DNA of 64,000 nt from an uncultured Maribacter sp. (GTDB lineage: Bacteria > Bacteroidota > Bacteroidia > Flavobacteriales > Flavobacteriaceae). Positions 16,073-24,873 of this stretch are shown here, in pieces. The notes below the pieces were generated by a model. The model worked only from the letters and a program-made list of their open reading frames with translations, had not been told where the DNA came from and did not search any database. The DNA is taken from positions 186,001-250,000 of the forward strand of contig NZ_CANMRY010000001.1 in assembly GCF_947500405.1 (NCBI RefSeq), read 5' to 3'. Each line of letters begins with the position of its first letter. Positions within the stretch are counted from its first letter, which is position 1. The translations under genes were made by a program, and so were the position numbers.

Positions 16073-16684
16073 ATGAAAGTTACAAGTAGTATCCTTTTAG
16101 GTTTTTTATTGTTTTTATTTTTAGGTTGCTCTTCTTCCACCAAATTAATGGACTCATGGAAATCTAGCAATTTCAATAGCCTATCAAATGCCAAAATTCT
16201 AGTAATTAGTGAACACTCTGAAATGTCCGTAAGAGAATTATATGAATCCTCTATTGCAAACAAACTCCGTTCACAAAATATTAATGCTATTGAAGCTCAC
16301 TTGCAATTTCCTACTTTGAAAAAAGCTGAAACACCAGAAGCTATAGATAAAATATTGAACCAATTTAAAGAAGCTAAAATATCTGCCATTATTTTAACCT
16401 CTTTAAAACAAACCATTGAAACTTCAAATATGTCATTATCTTCCAAAAAAGAAGTTCCAGAGACTTATTCAGAAAAAGCAAGTTTTTCATCAGTCAGCCA
16501 TCAAAAAAATAATCAAGCGATTGCCAACTCTAAAACATATGTACTTGAAGCCATTACCTATAATCTTGCCTTAGAAAAAGACAAACAATTAGTTAACGTA
16601 TGTCTTGTAGATGTTACTGACCCCAGTTCTGGAGACAAAATATTGAAAAGTTTCACTAAAATTATTGGAGCACAATTTCAATAA
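16073..16684 (+). CDS. Lipoprotein, member 1 of a local four-member family
   Basis: The product has 203 residues with a lipoprotein signal MKVTSSILLGFLLFLFLGCS (Cys 19). The ATG at 16073 gives this signal directly; the upstream ATG at 16037 adds 12 residues before it. The mature part starts with SSTKLMDSWKSSNF, then AKILVISEHSEMSVRELYES, INAIEAHLQFP and a C-terminal TYVLEAITYNLALE. The same order is found in the lipoproteins at 17993, 26000 and 28642. I cannot assign a named family. It is followed after 11 bp by the DUF2235 gene, suggesting an operon and an envelope role. Confidence 0.75.
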   Translation: MKVTSSILLGFLLFLFLGCSSSTKLMDSWKSSNFNSLSNAKILVISEHSEMSVRELYESSIANKLRSQNINAIEAHLQFPTLKKAETPEAIDKILNQFKEAKISAIILTSLKQTIETSNMSLSSKKEVPETYSEKASFSSVSHQKNNQAIANSKTYVLEAITYNLALEKDKQLVNVCLVDVTDPSSGDKILKSFTKIIGAQFQ

Positions 16685-16695
16685 AACAATTGTAC

Positions 16696-17931
16696 ATGGA
16701 ATTATTGAATTCAAGACTATCTTACAAAATTATCAGAGGTATAACATTTTACTCAACGCTACTTTTTTTTATTAGTTGTGGCAGTAAAAAAGCAATTGTT
16801 CATCAACCAGTTTCGTTAGAAATTGCTCCAAAAAAACTGGCTCTTTTTATGGATGGCACCACCAATAATGAACGCAACCATACAAACGTTTCTAAACTTT
16901 ACAATTTAGTTTCTTTACAAAACAACCCAAATATTGGCGCAGCTTATTTAAGAGGTGTTGGTAATGGAGCAGATTTTATTGGAATTATTACTGGCTCTGG
17001 CATTAAAGGAGAAGTTTGTAATGCGTATTTATATCTAACTGAACACTATAATCACGAACGTCAAGACGAGATTTATTTGTTTGGATTTAGCCGTGGAGCT
17101 TATGCTGCCCGAATTTTAGCAGGAATGATACATTCGGCTGGTATTGTTGATGTAAGTAATATTCCCGAGGATAAAAGATTAAAATTTATTAAAAAAATAT
17201 ATAACGCGCATAAGGGAGACAAAACACTACAAGAAAGAAGGAATGATGTTTATAAAGTAACCAAACAGCAACTAGACCATGACTCTTACGAAATAGAATT
17301 CATGGGGCTTTGGGATACTGTAGCATCATTAGGAATACCAGATTATAAAGACGATTATTATGTAGAAAAAACTAAATATAATGACCAACTATGTAACGTA
17401 AAAAAAGCGGTACAGGCATTATCATTAAATGACAACAGAGGTTCTGTGTTTACACCTTCCCTATTAACTCACGAATATTTAGTTCGCGACTGCAACAGTA
17501 TTAATCCAAAAAATATCGCTGATGAAGTTTGGTTCTTCGGTGCTCACTCTGATGTTGGTGGAGGAGCTTTTAATACCAATATAAGTGGTGTTTCTCTAAA
17601 TTGGATGATTGCACAACTACAAGAAAATAAAATACTGCCAGATGGTGTTAAAGTTTATGAAAATCGTTTTGATATTACCAACAACCCAAGGAAAGGCTTT
17701 TTAAAACTCTTTTACCCTAAAAAAGGTCGTAAACTTGTTTTTTTTAGCTCTAAAAATGGTTATAAGAAAGAAAAACTAAAAATACATCGTTCTGTATTAG
17801 ATAGAATGGAGAGCTCACTACAAACTTATGAGATTAATCTTATTAAGTTATTTGGAGAGTGTTTTAGAAAAAACGAAAAAGGTGGCTATACTTATTCAGA
17901 GAATTCAGAGTGTTTTCAAGTTGTAAATTAG
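16696..17931 (+). CDS. Lipid-anchored DUF2235 alpha/beta hydrolase (Tle1-like fold)
   Basis: The 411-residue protein has a signal ending in FFISCGSKK (Cys 28), so it is probably a lipoprotein. The DUF2235 domain follows: KKLALFMDGTTNNERN (about 47-60), the nucleophile elbow YLFGFSRGAYAAR (GxSxG), MGLWDTVASLGIP and VWFFGAHSDVGGG, which supplies Asp and His candidates for the catalytic triad. This domain includes type VI secretion phospholipases of the Tle1 group. No secretion genes are nearby and the lipid anchor is unlike a secreted toxin, so a periplasmic or surface lipase/esterase is more likely. I use the ATG at 16696, not the TTG at 16690. Confidence 0.85.
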   Translation: MELLNSRLSYKIIRGITFYSTLLFFISCGSKKAIVHQPVSLEIAPKKLALFMDGTTNNERNHTNVSKLYNLVSLQNNPNIGAAYLRGVGNGADFIGIITGSGIKGEVCNAYLYLTEHYNHERQDEIYLFGFSRGAYAARILAGMIHSAGIVDVSNIPEDKRLKFIKKIYNAHKGDKTLQERRNDVYKVTKQQLDHDSYEIEFMGLWDTVASLGIPDYKDDYYVEKTKYNDQLCNVKKAVQALSLNDNRGSVFTPSLLTHEYLVRDCNSINPKNIADEVWFFGAHSDVGGGAFNTNISGVSLNWMIAQLQENKILPDGVKVYENRFDITNNPRKGFLKLFYPKKGRKLVFFSSKNGYKKEKLKIHRSVLDRMESSLQTYEINLIKLFGECFRKNEKGGYTYSENSECFQVVN

Positions 17932-17992
17932 TATTTACAATTACTTAAATTAAAAAGATTAATCTTAATTTCGTATTTTAAAATAAAGAAAA

Positions 17993-18652
17993 ATGACGAT
18001 TAAATACCCTTTTGCAATACTTCTATTAAGCATTCTACTTTTTTCCGGATGCTCTGGGATGAAATTATCCAACTCCTATAAATCAGATAGTTTTGAAAAC
18101 TTAAACAAAAAGAAAGTTTTAGTGATTTCTAGAACACCCTTGGAAGACATTAGACAAGAATATGAATTAGAAATAGTTGCTAAATTAAAGAGCAAGGGAA
18201 TTAATGCCGTTGCTAGCCATATAGCTTTTCCTAATTTAAAACGAATTGACAATAAAACTTCAAAGAGAATTTCTGAAGTTATTAGTCAATTTAGAAAAGA
18301 AGGATTCGACCATTTATTATTAACCTCACTTAAAGATGTTCAAGAGCAAGAAGTATTACAAAAACAAGGAGGTTATAGTTCCCTAAATGAGTATTACGGC
18401 AATAAATATATCACTTTAAAAGGTTATTATGATGATTTAAATGCTGCACCAAGGCTACCCGCCAGAGAAATAGAAGAAACAACCAACAGCATTCTTCTTA
18501 CTACCTATATTTTGGAAGCCGTAACCTATAATTTATCTCTAGAAGAAGAAAAGAGATTGTTATCTGTAACTACAGCAGAAGTTACCAATCCAGATTCCGG
18601 CAAAGAGGTTAGAAGAGCTTTCGCTACAATTCTGGCTAGTGAATTAAAATAA
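17993..18652 (+). CDS. Lipoprotein, member 2 of the local family
   Basis: This 219-residue protein has a lipoprotein signal (MTIKYPFAILLLSILLFSGC) and the family pattern: MKLSNSYKSDSFENLNKKKV, LVISRTPLEDIRQEYELEI, GINAVASHIAFPNLKRI and TYILEAVTYNLSLEEEKRLL. It is the closest relative of the lipoprotein at 16073. It sits 6 bp before the serine protease gene, so the two are likely cotranscribed. Role unknown; it is probably attached to a membrane facing the periplasm or the surface. Confidence 0.75.
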   Translation: MTIKYPFAILLLSILLFSGCSGMKLSNSYKSDSFENLNKKKVLVISRTPLEDIRQEYELEIVAKLKSKGINAVASHIAFPNLKRIDNKTSKRISEVISQFRKEGFDHLLLTSLKDVQEQEVLQKQGGYSSLNEYYGNKYITLKGYYDDLNAAPRLPAREIEETTNSILLTTYILEAVTYNLSLEEEKRLLSVTTAEVTNPDSGKEVRRAFATILASELK

Positions 18653-18658
18653 AAAACT

Positions 18659-19668
18659 ATGCGCCATTTTGTTTTTACGTTAACTTTACTAGCTTCTATA
18701 GCTGTAAAGTCTCAAGATTTATCTTCACTTTATGACAAAGTAAACCCGTCCGTTGTTGTCATTTTTACAGAAGAAAAAGCAATCAAACAGGTTGGCAATT
18801 ATAGTAAAATGGTAAAATCAGAAGGGATAGGTTCTGGTTTTTTAATTTCTAACAACCAAATTTTAACAGCAGCTCATGTAGTTGATGTTGCCGAAAGTGT
18901 TTTGGTTAGGTTTACAGATGGCGAAACCATTAAAGCAACAGTAACTTCTAGTTTTAAAGACCCAGACATAGCCCTGATTACGTTAGCCCTTCCTAAAAAA
19001 AATGCAAAACCTGTTGTATTAGGAGATTCTGACATGGCTAAAGTTGGAGAAAGAATTTTTGTAGTTGGAGCACCCTTTGGATTAGCACATTCCCTTTCTT
19101 CAGGTTATATAAGTGGTAGAATAAAAAATATGGAGCGCTAAATCCTTTTACAAATAGTGAGTATTTACAAACAGATGCCGCTATTAACACTGGTAATTCC
19201 GGTGGGCCAATGTTTAATTTAAAAGGCGAAGTTATTGGAATTGTAAGTCATATCAAATCAATTACAGGAGGATTTCAAGGTATTGGCTTTGCTGCTAGCT
19301 CCAATATTGCAAAAGAACTCCTTTTAGACAAAAATATTCCATGGTCTGGCGCAGAAGTTTTACCTCTTTCTGAAAGTGCCTCTAAAGTACTTAATGTCCC
19401 GCAAAAGAATGGATTGTTGGTACAGCGAGTTGTTAATTCTTCTCCATATGGAAAATTAGGTTTAAAAGGCGGCACAGTAAAAGCTACCATAGATAAAAAT
19501 GATATTTTATTAGGAGGCGACATCATTTTAGCCATCAATGGCATTCGTTTTGAAATGACAGATGAAACTTTAAAAAAATTAGGTGATTATGCTGCTTCAG
19601 TTAAACCTGAAGACCCTATTGTTCTGGAAGTACTTAGAGAAGGTAAAATAATATCATTGAGAAATTAA
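18659..19668 (+). pseudogene. Trypsin-like (HtrA-type) protease with PDZ domain, broken by a frameshift
   Basis: The first frame (18659-19141) encodes a signal peptide, then the protease N-half with ILTAAHVVDVAE (His 73) and FKDPDIALITLA (Asp 103). It stops after GRIKNMER. The second frame, one base back, continues [20 protein letters not shown] with SGGPM (catalytic Ser), then a PDZ-like domain to 19668. Both halves together match a complete HtrA-like periplasmic protease. The frame change can happen at the A-run 19123-19128: one more A, or a -1 slip on A_AAA_AAT, joins the halves as [12 protein letters not shown]. The product could be dead, phase-variable, made by frameshifting, or intact and misread in sequencing. 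Confidence 0.85.
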
Positions 19669-19932
19669 TAACGTCTAGCTCATTAATCTTCGTAACTATA
19701 CAATTTACTGTCCCTAAACTAAATAAATACTTCTACTTATTATACTCCTCCCAGTTTTCTTGTCTTTTTTTAGACGAGTTATCACCTATTGATTTACATG
19801 TTTTTCTAGCATAATTGTATAAAGCAAACCGGTATCTATATCAAAAAACACTTTAAATATATTTAAAGTTATTTCAAGTTACAATTTAGGCGATTCACTT
19901 AAAATGGCACAACTTAAAATGCAAAATGCCAA

Positions 19933-19940
19933 TATATTTG
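19933..19940 (+). promoter_or_regulatory. Candidate -7 box (TATATTTG)
   Basis: TATATTTG matches the Bacteroidota TAnnTTTG element and ends 24 bp before the ATG of the following lipoprotein gene. A convincing -33 TTTG is not seen. The rest of the 296-bp gap behind the protease holds nothing I can support. Confidence 0.4.
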
Positions 19941-19964
19941 ATTAGAAATTAAAAATAAAATAAG

Positions 19965-20381
19965 ATGAAAAATTTTAAGTATTTACTAATTATGATTATT
20001 GTCTTTACCATATCATCATGTAGTAAGGATACCTACAACGACCACGACTACCATTTAGAACGTATAAATGTAATAAGTGCGGAACTCCCCGATGAACTTA
20101 TTTATGGAAGAACATATGAAATTAAGGTTAATATAGAATTACCAAATAGTTGCTATTTCTATTATAATCAATATGACTACATCTATGACGAAAACACAAG
20201 ACTCATTTACCCTATAGTACATGTTGATGATGACATTTCTTGTAATCAAAAAATTACAGAAACTACATTTTTTATACCATTACAAGTGTTACAGAAAGAA
20301 TCTTATATTTTCAAATTTTATCAAGGCAAAGATTCTGATGGAAAAGATACCTTCTTAACTCTTGAAGTACCTGTTATTTAA
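19965..20381 (+). CDS. Small lipoprotein of unknown function
   Basis: The 138-residue protein has a lipoprotein signal (MKNFKYLLIMIIVFTISSCS, Cys 19). The mature part is rich in Tyr and Asp with likely beta strands (INVISAELPDELIYGRTYEI, ITETTFFIPLQVLQKESYIF), giving an immunoglobulin-like impression, and two Cys (CYFYYN, DISCNQ) that could form a disulfide. I recognise no family. It is a single-gene unit with its own candidate promoter and a downstream terminator at 20491. Confidence 0.65.
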   Translation: MKNFKYLLIMIIVFTISSCSKDTYNDHDYHLERINVISAELPDELIYGRTYEIKVNIELPNSCYFYYNQYDYIYDENTRLIYPIVHVDDDISCNQKITETTFFIPLQVLQKESYIFKFYQGKDSDGKDTFLTLEVPVI

Positions 20382-20490
20382 AGACCTCAATAGAAATAAA
20401 AAATTTATTACAAAGTTTAATACATTTTAAAGATTTTTTTACCTCAATAAATAAGAATATAGTTAGTTTTTCATATGGTTGGTTAGTTTA

Positions 20491-20528
20491 AACCGCTCTA
20501 CCTTTAAAAGGACTGAGCGGTTTTTTTT
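20491..20528 (+). terminator. Intrinsic terminator
   Basis: Arms AACCGCTC (20491-20498) and GAGCGGTT (20515-20522) pair perfectly and are followed by a run of eight T in all. It lies downstream of the lipoprotein gene at 19965. The stretch from here to 20858 has no intact gene; on the minus strand there are short broken peptide-like segments that may be a decayed gene. Confidence 0.8.
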
Positions 20529-20858
20529 GTTTTTGTAATGATACTGTGAAAAATTAAAGATTAGTTCAATTATGAACTTCCAAGCAAATAAGTATAACCA
20601 CTTTCCTTTTCATACAAATTCCTGCCATATCATTTATCATATTATAACTGAAACTAACAGAAAGCTCTTCTTTGTTGGGGTTTTAATCACTTCTATGTTT
20701 ACATGGCGTAGTTAATCTCCATTTTTAAGTTCAACTGTCAAATGAAAACCATCTAAATTCATTTTTTAAACCCCATCTCTCTATTAAGAGCAAGTTTTTA
20801 AGTAGAATAATTTATCATTATAAAATACTACTATCTACAATGGACTTCTTTTATATTT

Positions 20859-21842
20859 TCATAATTTATATTTAAAGATTACTCTGGCATATACATGTCT
20901 TTCATTAGACAAAACTTGTCCGAAAGTAAAATAATGCTCTATACCAAAAGAAAATCTATTAGCAGAAAAATAAGTATTTAGGGTTATTACGGTATGTAAC
21001 ATATTTAAACTATCCACAGCATACTCAAAATTTCTTTGAAATAAACTTCCTTGAGCTGTACCATTGAAAAAACTTACGGAACTACTAATGGTAGATTGAA
21101 AAAACAATTCAATATTCGAAGAATTTGATAAGAGACTAGTGTCCGTTCCTACAGATTGTGATAATTCATTAAATTTCCCAAATCTAAGCCCTAAAGTAGG
21201 TGTAGCATCTATATATAAGTTCCCTAATCTGACATCTAAAAGCCCATAAATATCTATCCATTTTTGTTCTGGAATAAAATCATAGGCATAGGTGAAATTT
21301 AGGTTTACTACTGGCTGATTCGGCACCTGATATTTCCATTCTTCAAAAACAGGATCATCTGTTACTTTATTATGAAACCATCCCTGAAAATCTCCAGCTA
21401 AAGATGAAGGCCCCATTATTCCAAGTATTGTTCCTCCTTTAAAAAATGAACGATTAAATGCATACGTTACATTAAATGTAGTCAATAACAATCCAGCGTA
21501 GGGTCTGTCGAAAGATATATTATCTGATAGAATCTCTATTGGCGTTATTACCTTATTAGTAGGAGTATATCCTTCTATACGCAGTCCTATATCAAAAAAG
21601 TAATTCTCCTTTTTTGAAAAATATTTTTGAAGTCCAAACAGTTTTTCTTTTTTAAACTTTAAGTTTAATCCAACACCGTAGCTATAAAATCGGTCGGAAT
21701 TTTGCCAAATTACATAGGCATCATTTGCCGAGGAAAATGAAATTTCACTTTTAAATTTGCTTGGTTTTTGTCCTAAACACACTATATTCCAAAAAAGAAA
21801 AAACACACACAAAACTCGAAAGTTTGCTATAGTAAAATTCAT
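20859..21842 (-). CDS. LpxR-like outer-membrane lipid A deacylase family protein
   Basis: The 327-residue protein has a signal peptide ending near CLGQ and alternating beta strands of an outer-membrane barrel, finishing in a typical C-terminal strand (HVYARVIFKYKL). It shows the LpxR (DUF2219) pattern: SSANDAYVIWQNSDRFYSYG (N40, D41), ISFDRPYAGLLL and GIMGPSSLAGDFQGWFHNK (H157). In Salmonella LpxR the corresponding Asn, Asp and His are needed to remove the 3'-acyloxyacyl group from lipid A. Activity here is inferred. It is the downstream neighbour, 38 bp away, of a PagL-like gene. Confidence 0.82.
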   Translation of the reverse strand: MNFTIANFRVLCVFFLFWNIVCLGQKPSKFKSEISFSSANDAYVIWQNSDRFYSYGVGLNLKFKKEKLFGLQKYFSKKENYFFDIGLRIEGYTPTNKVITPIEILSDNISFDRPYAGLLLTTFNVTYAFNRSFFKGGTILGIMGPSSLAGDFQGWFHNKVTDDPVFEEWKYQVPNQPVVNLNFTYAYDFIPEQKWIDIYGLLDVRLGNLYIDATPTLGLRFGKFNELSQSVGTDTSLLSNSSNIELFFQSTISSSVSFFNGTAQGSLFQRNFEYAVDSLNMLHTVITLNTYFSANRFSFGIEHYFTFGQVLSNERHVYARVIFKYKL

Positions 21843-21880
21843 TTTTTTCTTTTGTTGTCTTTGAGAGGAATTTTATTGTT

Positions 21881-23029
21881 TTACCATTTAAAGGGTTTAA
21901 CCCCGAATCCAAATTCTAGATAATCTGCAGCACCTCCATCAAGTGTCTTTAGACCAAACTGCGCAAAGATTGTTTTATTGATGTTATAGCGGATGGCAGG
22001 TCTCATAAAATAGGCCCCCTTTCCTAAATCGTCGGTAATATAGGTACCAATCTGGGCTTTTATGACCATTTTCCAAAAATTAAAATCATAACCAGCATGT
22101 ATTCCAATTGCCGTACGGTCTCCTGCATTTTTAAATTCTTGAAGCGTATTATCATAAAAAAAATCTAAACCAGTACTAATACCATGTATTTCATTAAATC
22201 TATGCTCATAATCTAAAACTCCTGTAAAAACTCCAAACTGTCTATCCGTTCCTCCATCTTCCGAAGTTTGTTTTCCTCCTCCTGCAAAATACAGTGCAAT
22301 AGAATTATCATTGATTTTAGTCATTTCTCTTTTCTCGGGGGACTTAAATCTTGCTTGCAATAGGTTACTAGAATAAGGGTCATTGTCAACAATACGTTGA
22401 GCTGCATTATAATTATATTTTATCCCAAGGTTGATACCAAATAAATTTAATCCTAAATTGGGTTGATAACTACTACCATTACTAAAATGTGTAAAATCAA
22501 ACCCATAAGTCAAATCTAATTCTCTTGTAAAACGGTATTCAAAGCCAAGATCTAAACCAAAATAAACAGCTGCTCTGGCACCAAATGCATCGTTTACTGG
22601 GTTTTCTTCCGCATTATATTCTTGTAAATTATATGTTATTCCTAAGGAAGGTTCTATACTAAATGTATTTCGTCTATTTGGATTACCTATTGGAAAATCT
22701 ACAAATCCATATATAGCACTTGGGTTACCAAACACTTGGGCATTACCCAAAAATCCGGAATATAAACCAATACCATACGTAGGATATTTATAATAACTCG
22801 CCCAACTTTCTGAATCACTAGATTGCCATCCAATTTTTACATTAATAGCTCCATAACCCGCATCTAAAAAACCAGCTTCACTTAAAGCCGTTCCTGTATA
22901 CAGATAACTACCATAATTAGATTTTACTTCAATCGTCCTAAATTTATTAGAATACGTCAAATTAGTCTCCTCTTGAGCTTTTAGAACCGTAAAAAAACAA
23001 AACAGACATAGAGTTATATATTTAGTCAT
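21881..23029 (-). CDS. PagL-like acyloxyacyl hydrolase family outer-membrane protein
   Basis: This 382-residue protein has a signal peptide (cleavage after VLKA) and many beta strands. The PagL-type active-site segment is YGFDFTHFSNGSSYQPN: H181-x-S183 corresponds to the His-x-Ser of PagL, which removes the 3-position acyl chain of lipid A. PagL is about 170 residues; this protein has a further C-terminal barrel-like part of about 170 residues, as in the longer acyloxyacyl-hydrolase proteins of Bacteroidota. It sits 38 bp upstream of the LpxR-like gene on the same strand, a likely lipid A remodelling operon. Confidence 0.8.
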   Translation of the reverse strand: MTKYITLCLFCFFTVLKAQEETNLTYSNKFRTIEVKSNYGSYLYTGTALSEAGFLDAGYGAINVKIGWQSSDSESWASYYKYPTYGIGLYSGFLGNAQVFGNPSAIYGFVDFPIGNPNRRNTFSIEPSLGITYNLQEYNAEENPVNDAFGARAAVYFGLDLGFEYRFTRELDLTYGFDFTHFSNGSSYQPNLGLNLFGINLGIKYNYNAAQRIVDNDPYSSNLLQARFKSPEKREMTKINDNSIALYFAGGGKQTSEDGGTDRQFGVFTGVLDYEHRFNEIHGISTGLDFFYDNTLQEFKNAGDRTAIGIHAGYDFNFWKMVIKAQIGTYITDDLGKGAYFMRPAIRYNINKTIFAQFGLKTLDGGAADYLEFGFGVKPFKW

Positions 23030-23150
23030 CCTTTTAATTATTAAAAATTTACAAAGTGTTTTTTTATTTCTCCATTACAGCTCAAAAAATACTATTCTTT
23101 TAGCCTAAAAACAAGATAATGACTATTAAAATAGATTCACTTACACCTCT

Positions 23151-23597
23151 TTAATTTTTTTGGACGTTTTTAAAGCGCATCATTACTATACCATCCATCA
23201 TTAAGTTTAACCGTCCTAAATGATCTATTGTATAGGCATTGATTTTTTTTATTGAAGTTAAAAATACTCTTTCACCGTTTCCACAGAACATCATGGTTGT
23301 TGGTCCTGGCATACCAAATGTAATTTCCTTACCCGATAAAGTGTAATCTGCGGAATAGCCATTACAACTATTGCTACCTTCTACTTTACTCGTAGTTTCA
23401 TTAAAGGTTATCATTGGTTTTTTATCTGGATACATACCCGAAAAAGCTATTCTTGGTCCAGAAATAAACTCCAATTCCCAAGTAGCATTAAAAAGGTTCT
23501 CATTTATTTTTCCATTTAATGATGAGCAAGCACTAGCAATTACACACAATACAAGTAAGGAAAAGAATATTATTGTTTTTAAAACTTTAGATTTCAT
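23151..23597 (-). CDS. META-domain (HslJ-like) lipoprotein
   Basis: The 148-residue protein has a lipoprotein signal ending CVIASACSSL (Cys 24) and a META domain: ATWELEFISGPRIAF, PMITFNETTSKVEGSNSCNG, then SADYTLSGKEITFG and MMFCGNGERVFL. META/HslJ proteins are outer-membrane-associated and linked to stress or novobiocin resistance in some bacteria; the molecular role is not established. It starts 35 bp downstream of the large lipoprotein gene and is probably cotranscribed with it. Confidence 0.85.
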   Translation of the reverse strand: MKSKVLKTIIFFSLLVLCVIASACSSLNGKINENLFNATWELEFISGPRIAFSGMYPDKKPMITFNETTSKVEGSNSCNGYSADYTLSGKEITFGMPGPTTMMFCGNGERVFLTSIKKINAYTIDHLGRLNLMMDGIVMMRFKNVQKN

Positions 23598-23631
23598 AAC
23601 ACTTGTTTTTTCATAGTTTATTTAATCATTT

Positions 23632-24777
23632 TTATGCATTTTTCTTAAACTTTGCTTTCGCCAAGTAATATCCAGCAAGGAATGGAATTCCAAAAAATAA
23701 AGCTATAAGAATAATAGAACAGAGAACTATAATCCAACTAACTTCCTTAATAATATTACTCACACCTCTAGCGCCCTCATTAATCATTTGTTTTCCCGAA
23801 GCATTTATATCCTTAATTAGCAATTCTCTTTGTTCGTCTATATAGATTTGCATACGAATTCGTTCTTCACTTAATTGACCAATAGAAGAATCTAACCCAT
23901 TATTAAGATTATTAATAAGTGGCATCAATTCATTTCTTAGATTAGCACTTACTTCGCCTGCAAGTTCTGGTGATTTTTCTGCTACCAGAGCAAGTCTATC
24001 TAATAGTAAACTTAGGGAGTCTACTCTAGATAAAAATTCTTCCGACGGATTTGCATCTCCCCATTTTAACGCTAGACGCTGTTTTTCCCACTCTAATTGT
24101 TGCCCAATCTGTTCTTTTGCAATCCCAATTCGATCCCCTATATCACTCAGAGCTTCCGCTCCAGAACCTAGAGTTTTTACATATGAAGTATCTGCCACAC
24201 CTAGATGCTGAGACAATGGAGATAAAATATTAGATCTTGGAAAATTAAATGAAGTAACTGGATTCTCTTTGGTAAACTTTGTAACAAAAGCATTCAATAC
24301 CATATAACGTTCTTGATTAAGTAATGATTTTGCTATACCTGAAATTTGCTTTTCCAGAGCTAAACTCTCAACTTCTAACAAATGATATTCATTACCTAAG
24401 TATTCTTTTCCAAAATCAGACTTTATAACATCCACAAATTGCTTACATAAAACCCAAGTATCAACTAAAGATAATTCTGGCACCGATTGGAATGCTGTTT
24501 TTCCGGATGCAGCAATCAAACCCATTTTAAAATCTATAATATTTAATTTGGTTTGAACATCGACAGTAGAACTAATCAGACTATCTGAAACTTTTATTAT
24601 TCTAGTAGCAAATTCGTTCTGAAAAGCTCTAACTGCAATTCTTGTATTTAATTCACTCTTAGGTAAAGGAATGTCATTCGACTCTACCGAAAGCTTCATT
24701 AAAGAACAACTGGATACAAGAATCAAAGTCAGAGCTACATAAAAACTCTTTAAAATGTTTTTTTTAAATATATACAT
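23632..24777 (-). CDS. Lipoprotein with C-terminal membrane helix, unknown function
   Basis: The 381-residue protein starts with a lipoprotein signal (SFYVALTLILVSSCSLMKL). A mostly helical domain follows, with long amphipathic stretches at about residues 200-330 that look coiled-coil-like (QQLEWEKQRLAL, QLSEERIRMQIYIDEQRELL). Near the end there is a strong membrane helix (SWIIVLCSIILIALFFGIPF) with a short basic tail. Lipid anchor plus C-terminal helix would fix both ends in the membrane, with the middle in the periplasm. I recognise no family. It lies in a run of envelope genes on the minus strand. Confidence 0.65.
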   Translation of the reverse strand: MYIFKKNILKSFYVALTLILVSSCSLMKLSVESNDIPLPKSELNTRIAVRAFQNEFATRIIKVSDSLISSTVDVQTKLNIIDFKMGLIAASGKTAFQSVPELSLVDTWVLCKQFVDVIKSDFGKEYLGNEYHLLEVESLALEKQISGIAKSLLNQERYMVLNAFVTKFTKENPVTSFNFPRSNILSPLSQHLGVADTSYVKTLGSGAEALSDIGDRIGIAKEQIGQQLEWEKQRLALKWGDANPSEEFLSRVDSLSLLLDRLALVAEKSPELAGEVSANLRNELMPLINNLNNGLDSSIGQLSEERIRMQIYIDEQRELLIKDINASGKQMINEGARGVSNIIKEVSWIIVLCSIILIALFFGIPFLAGYYLAKAKFKKNA

Positions 24778-24873
24778 AAGACTACGCTTTATTAAGATTG
24801 CTCCCTCCTATTCATGGAAACAAACCACCCAATTAATTAAAATTATTCAATGCATTACAACCGTTATTACTAA

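Noticed and set aside
15973..16263. 96-residue minus-strand frame opposite the first lipoprotein
   Set aside because: It is a shadow of the lipoprotein gene, which has a proper lipobox and family members.
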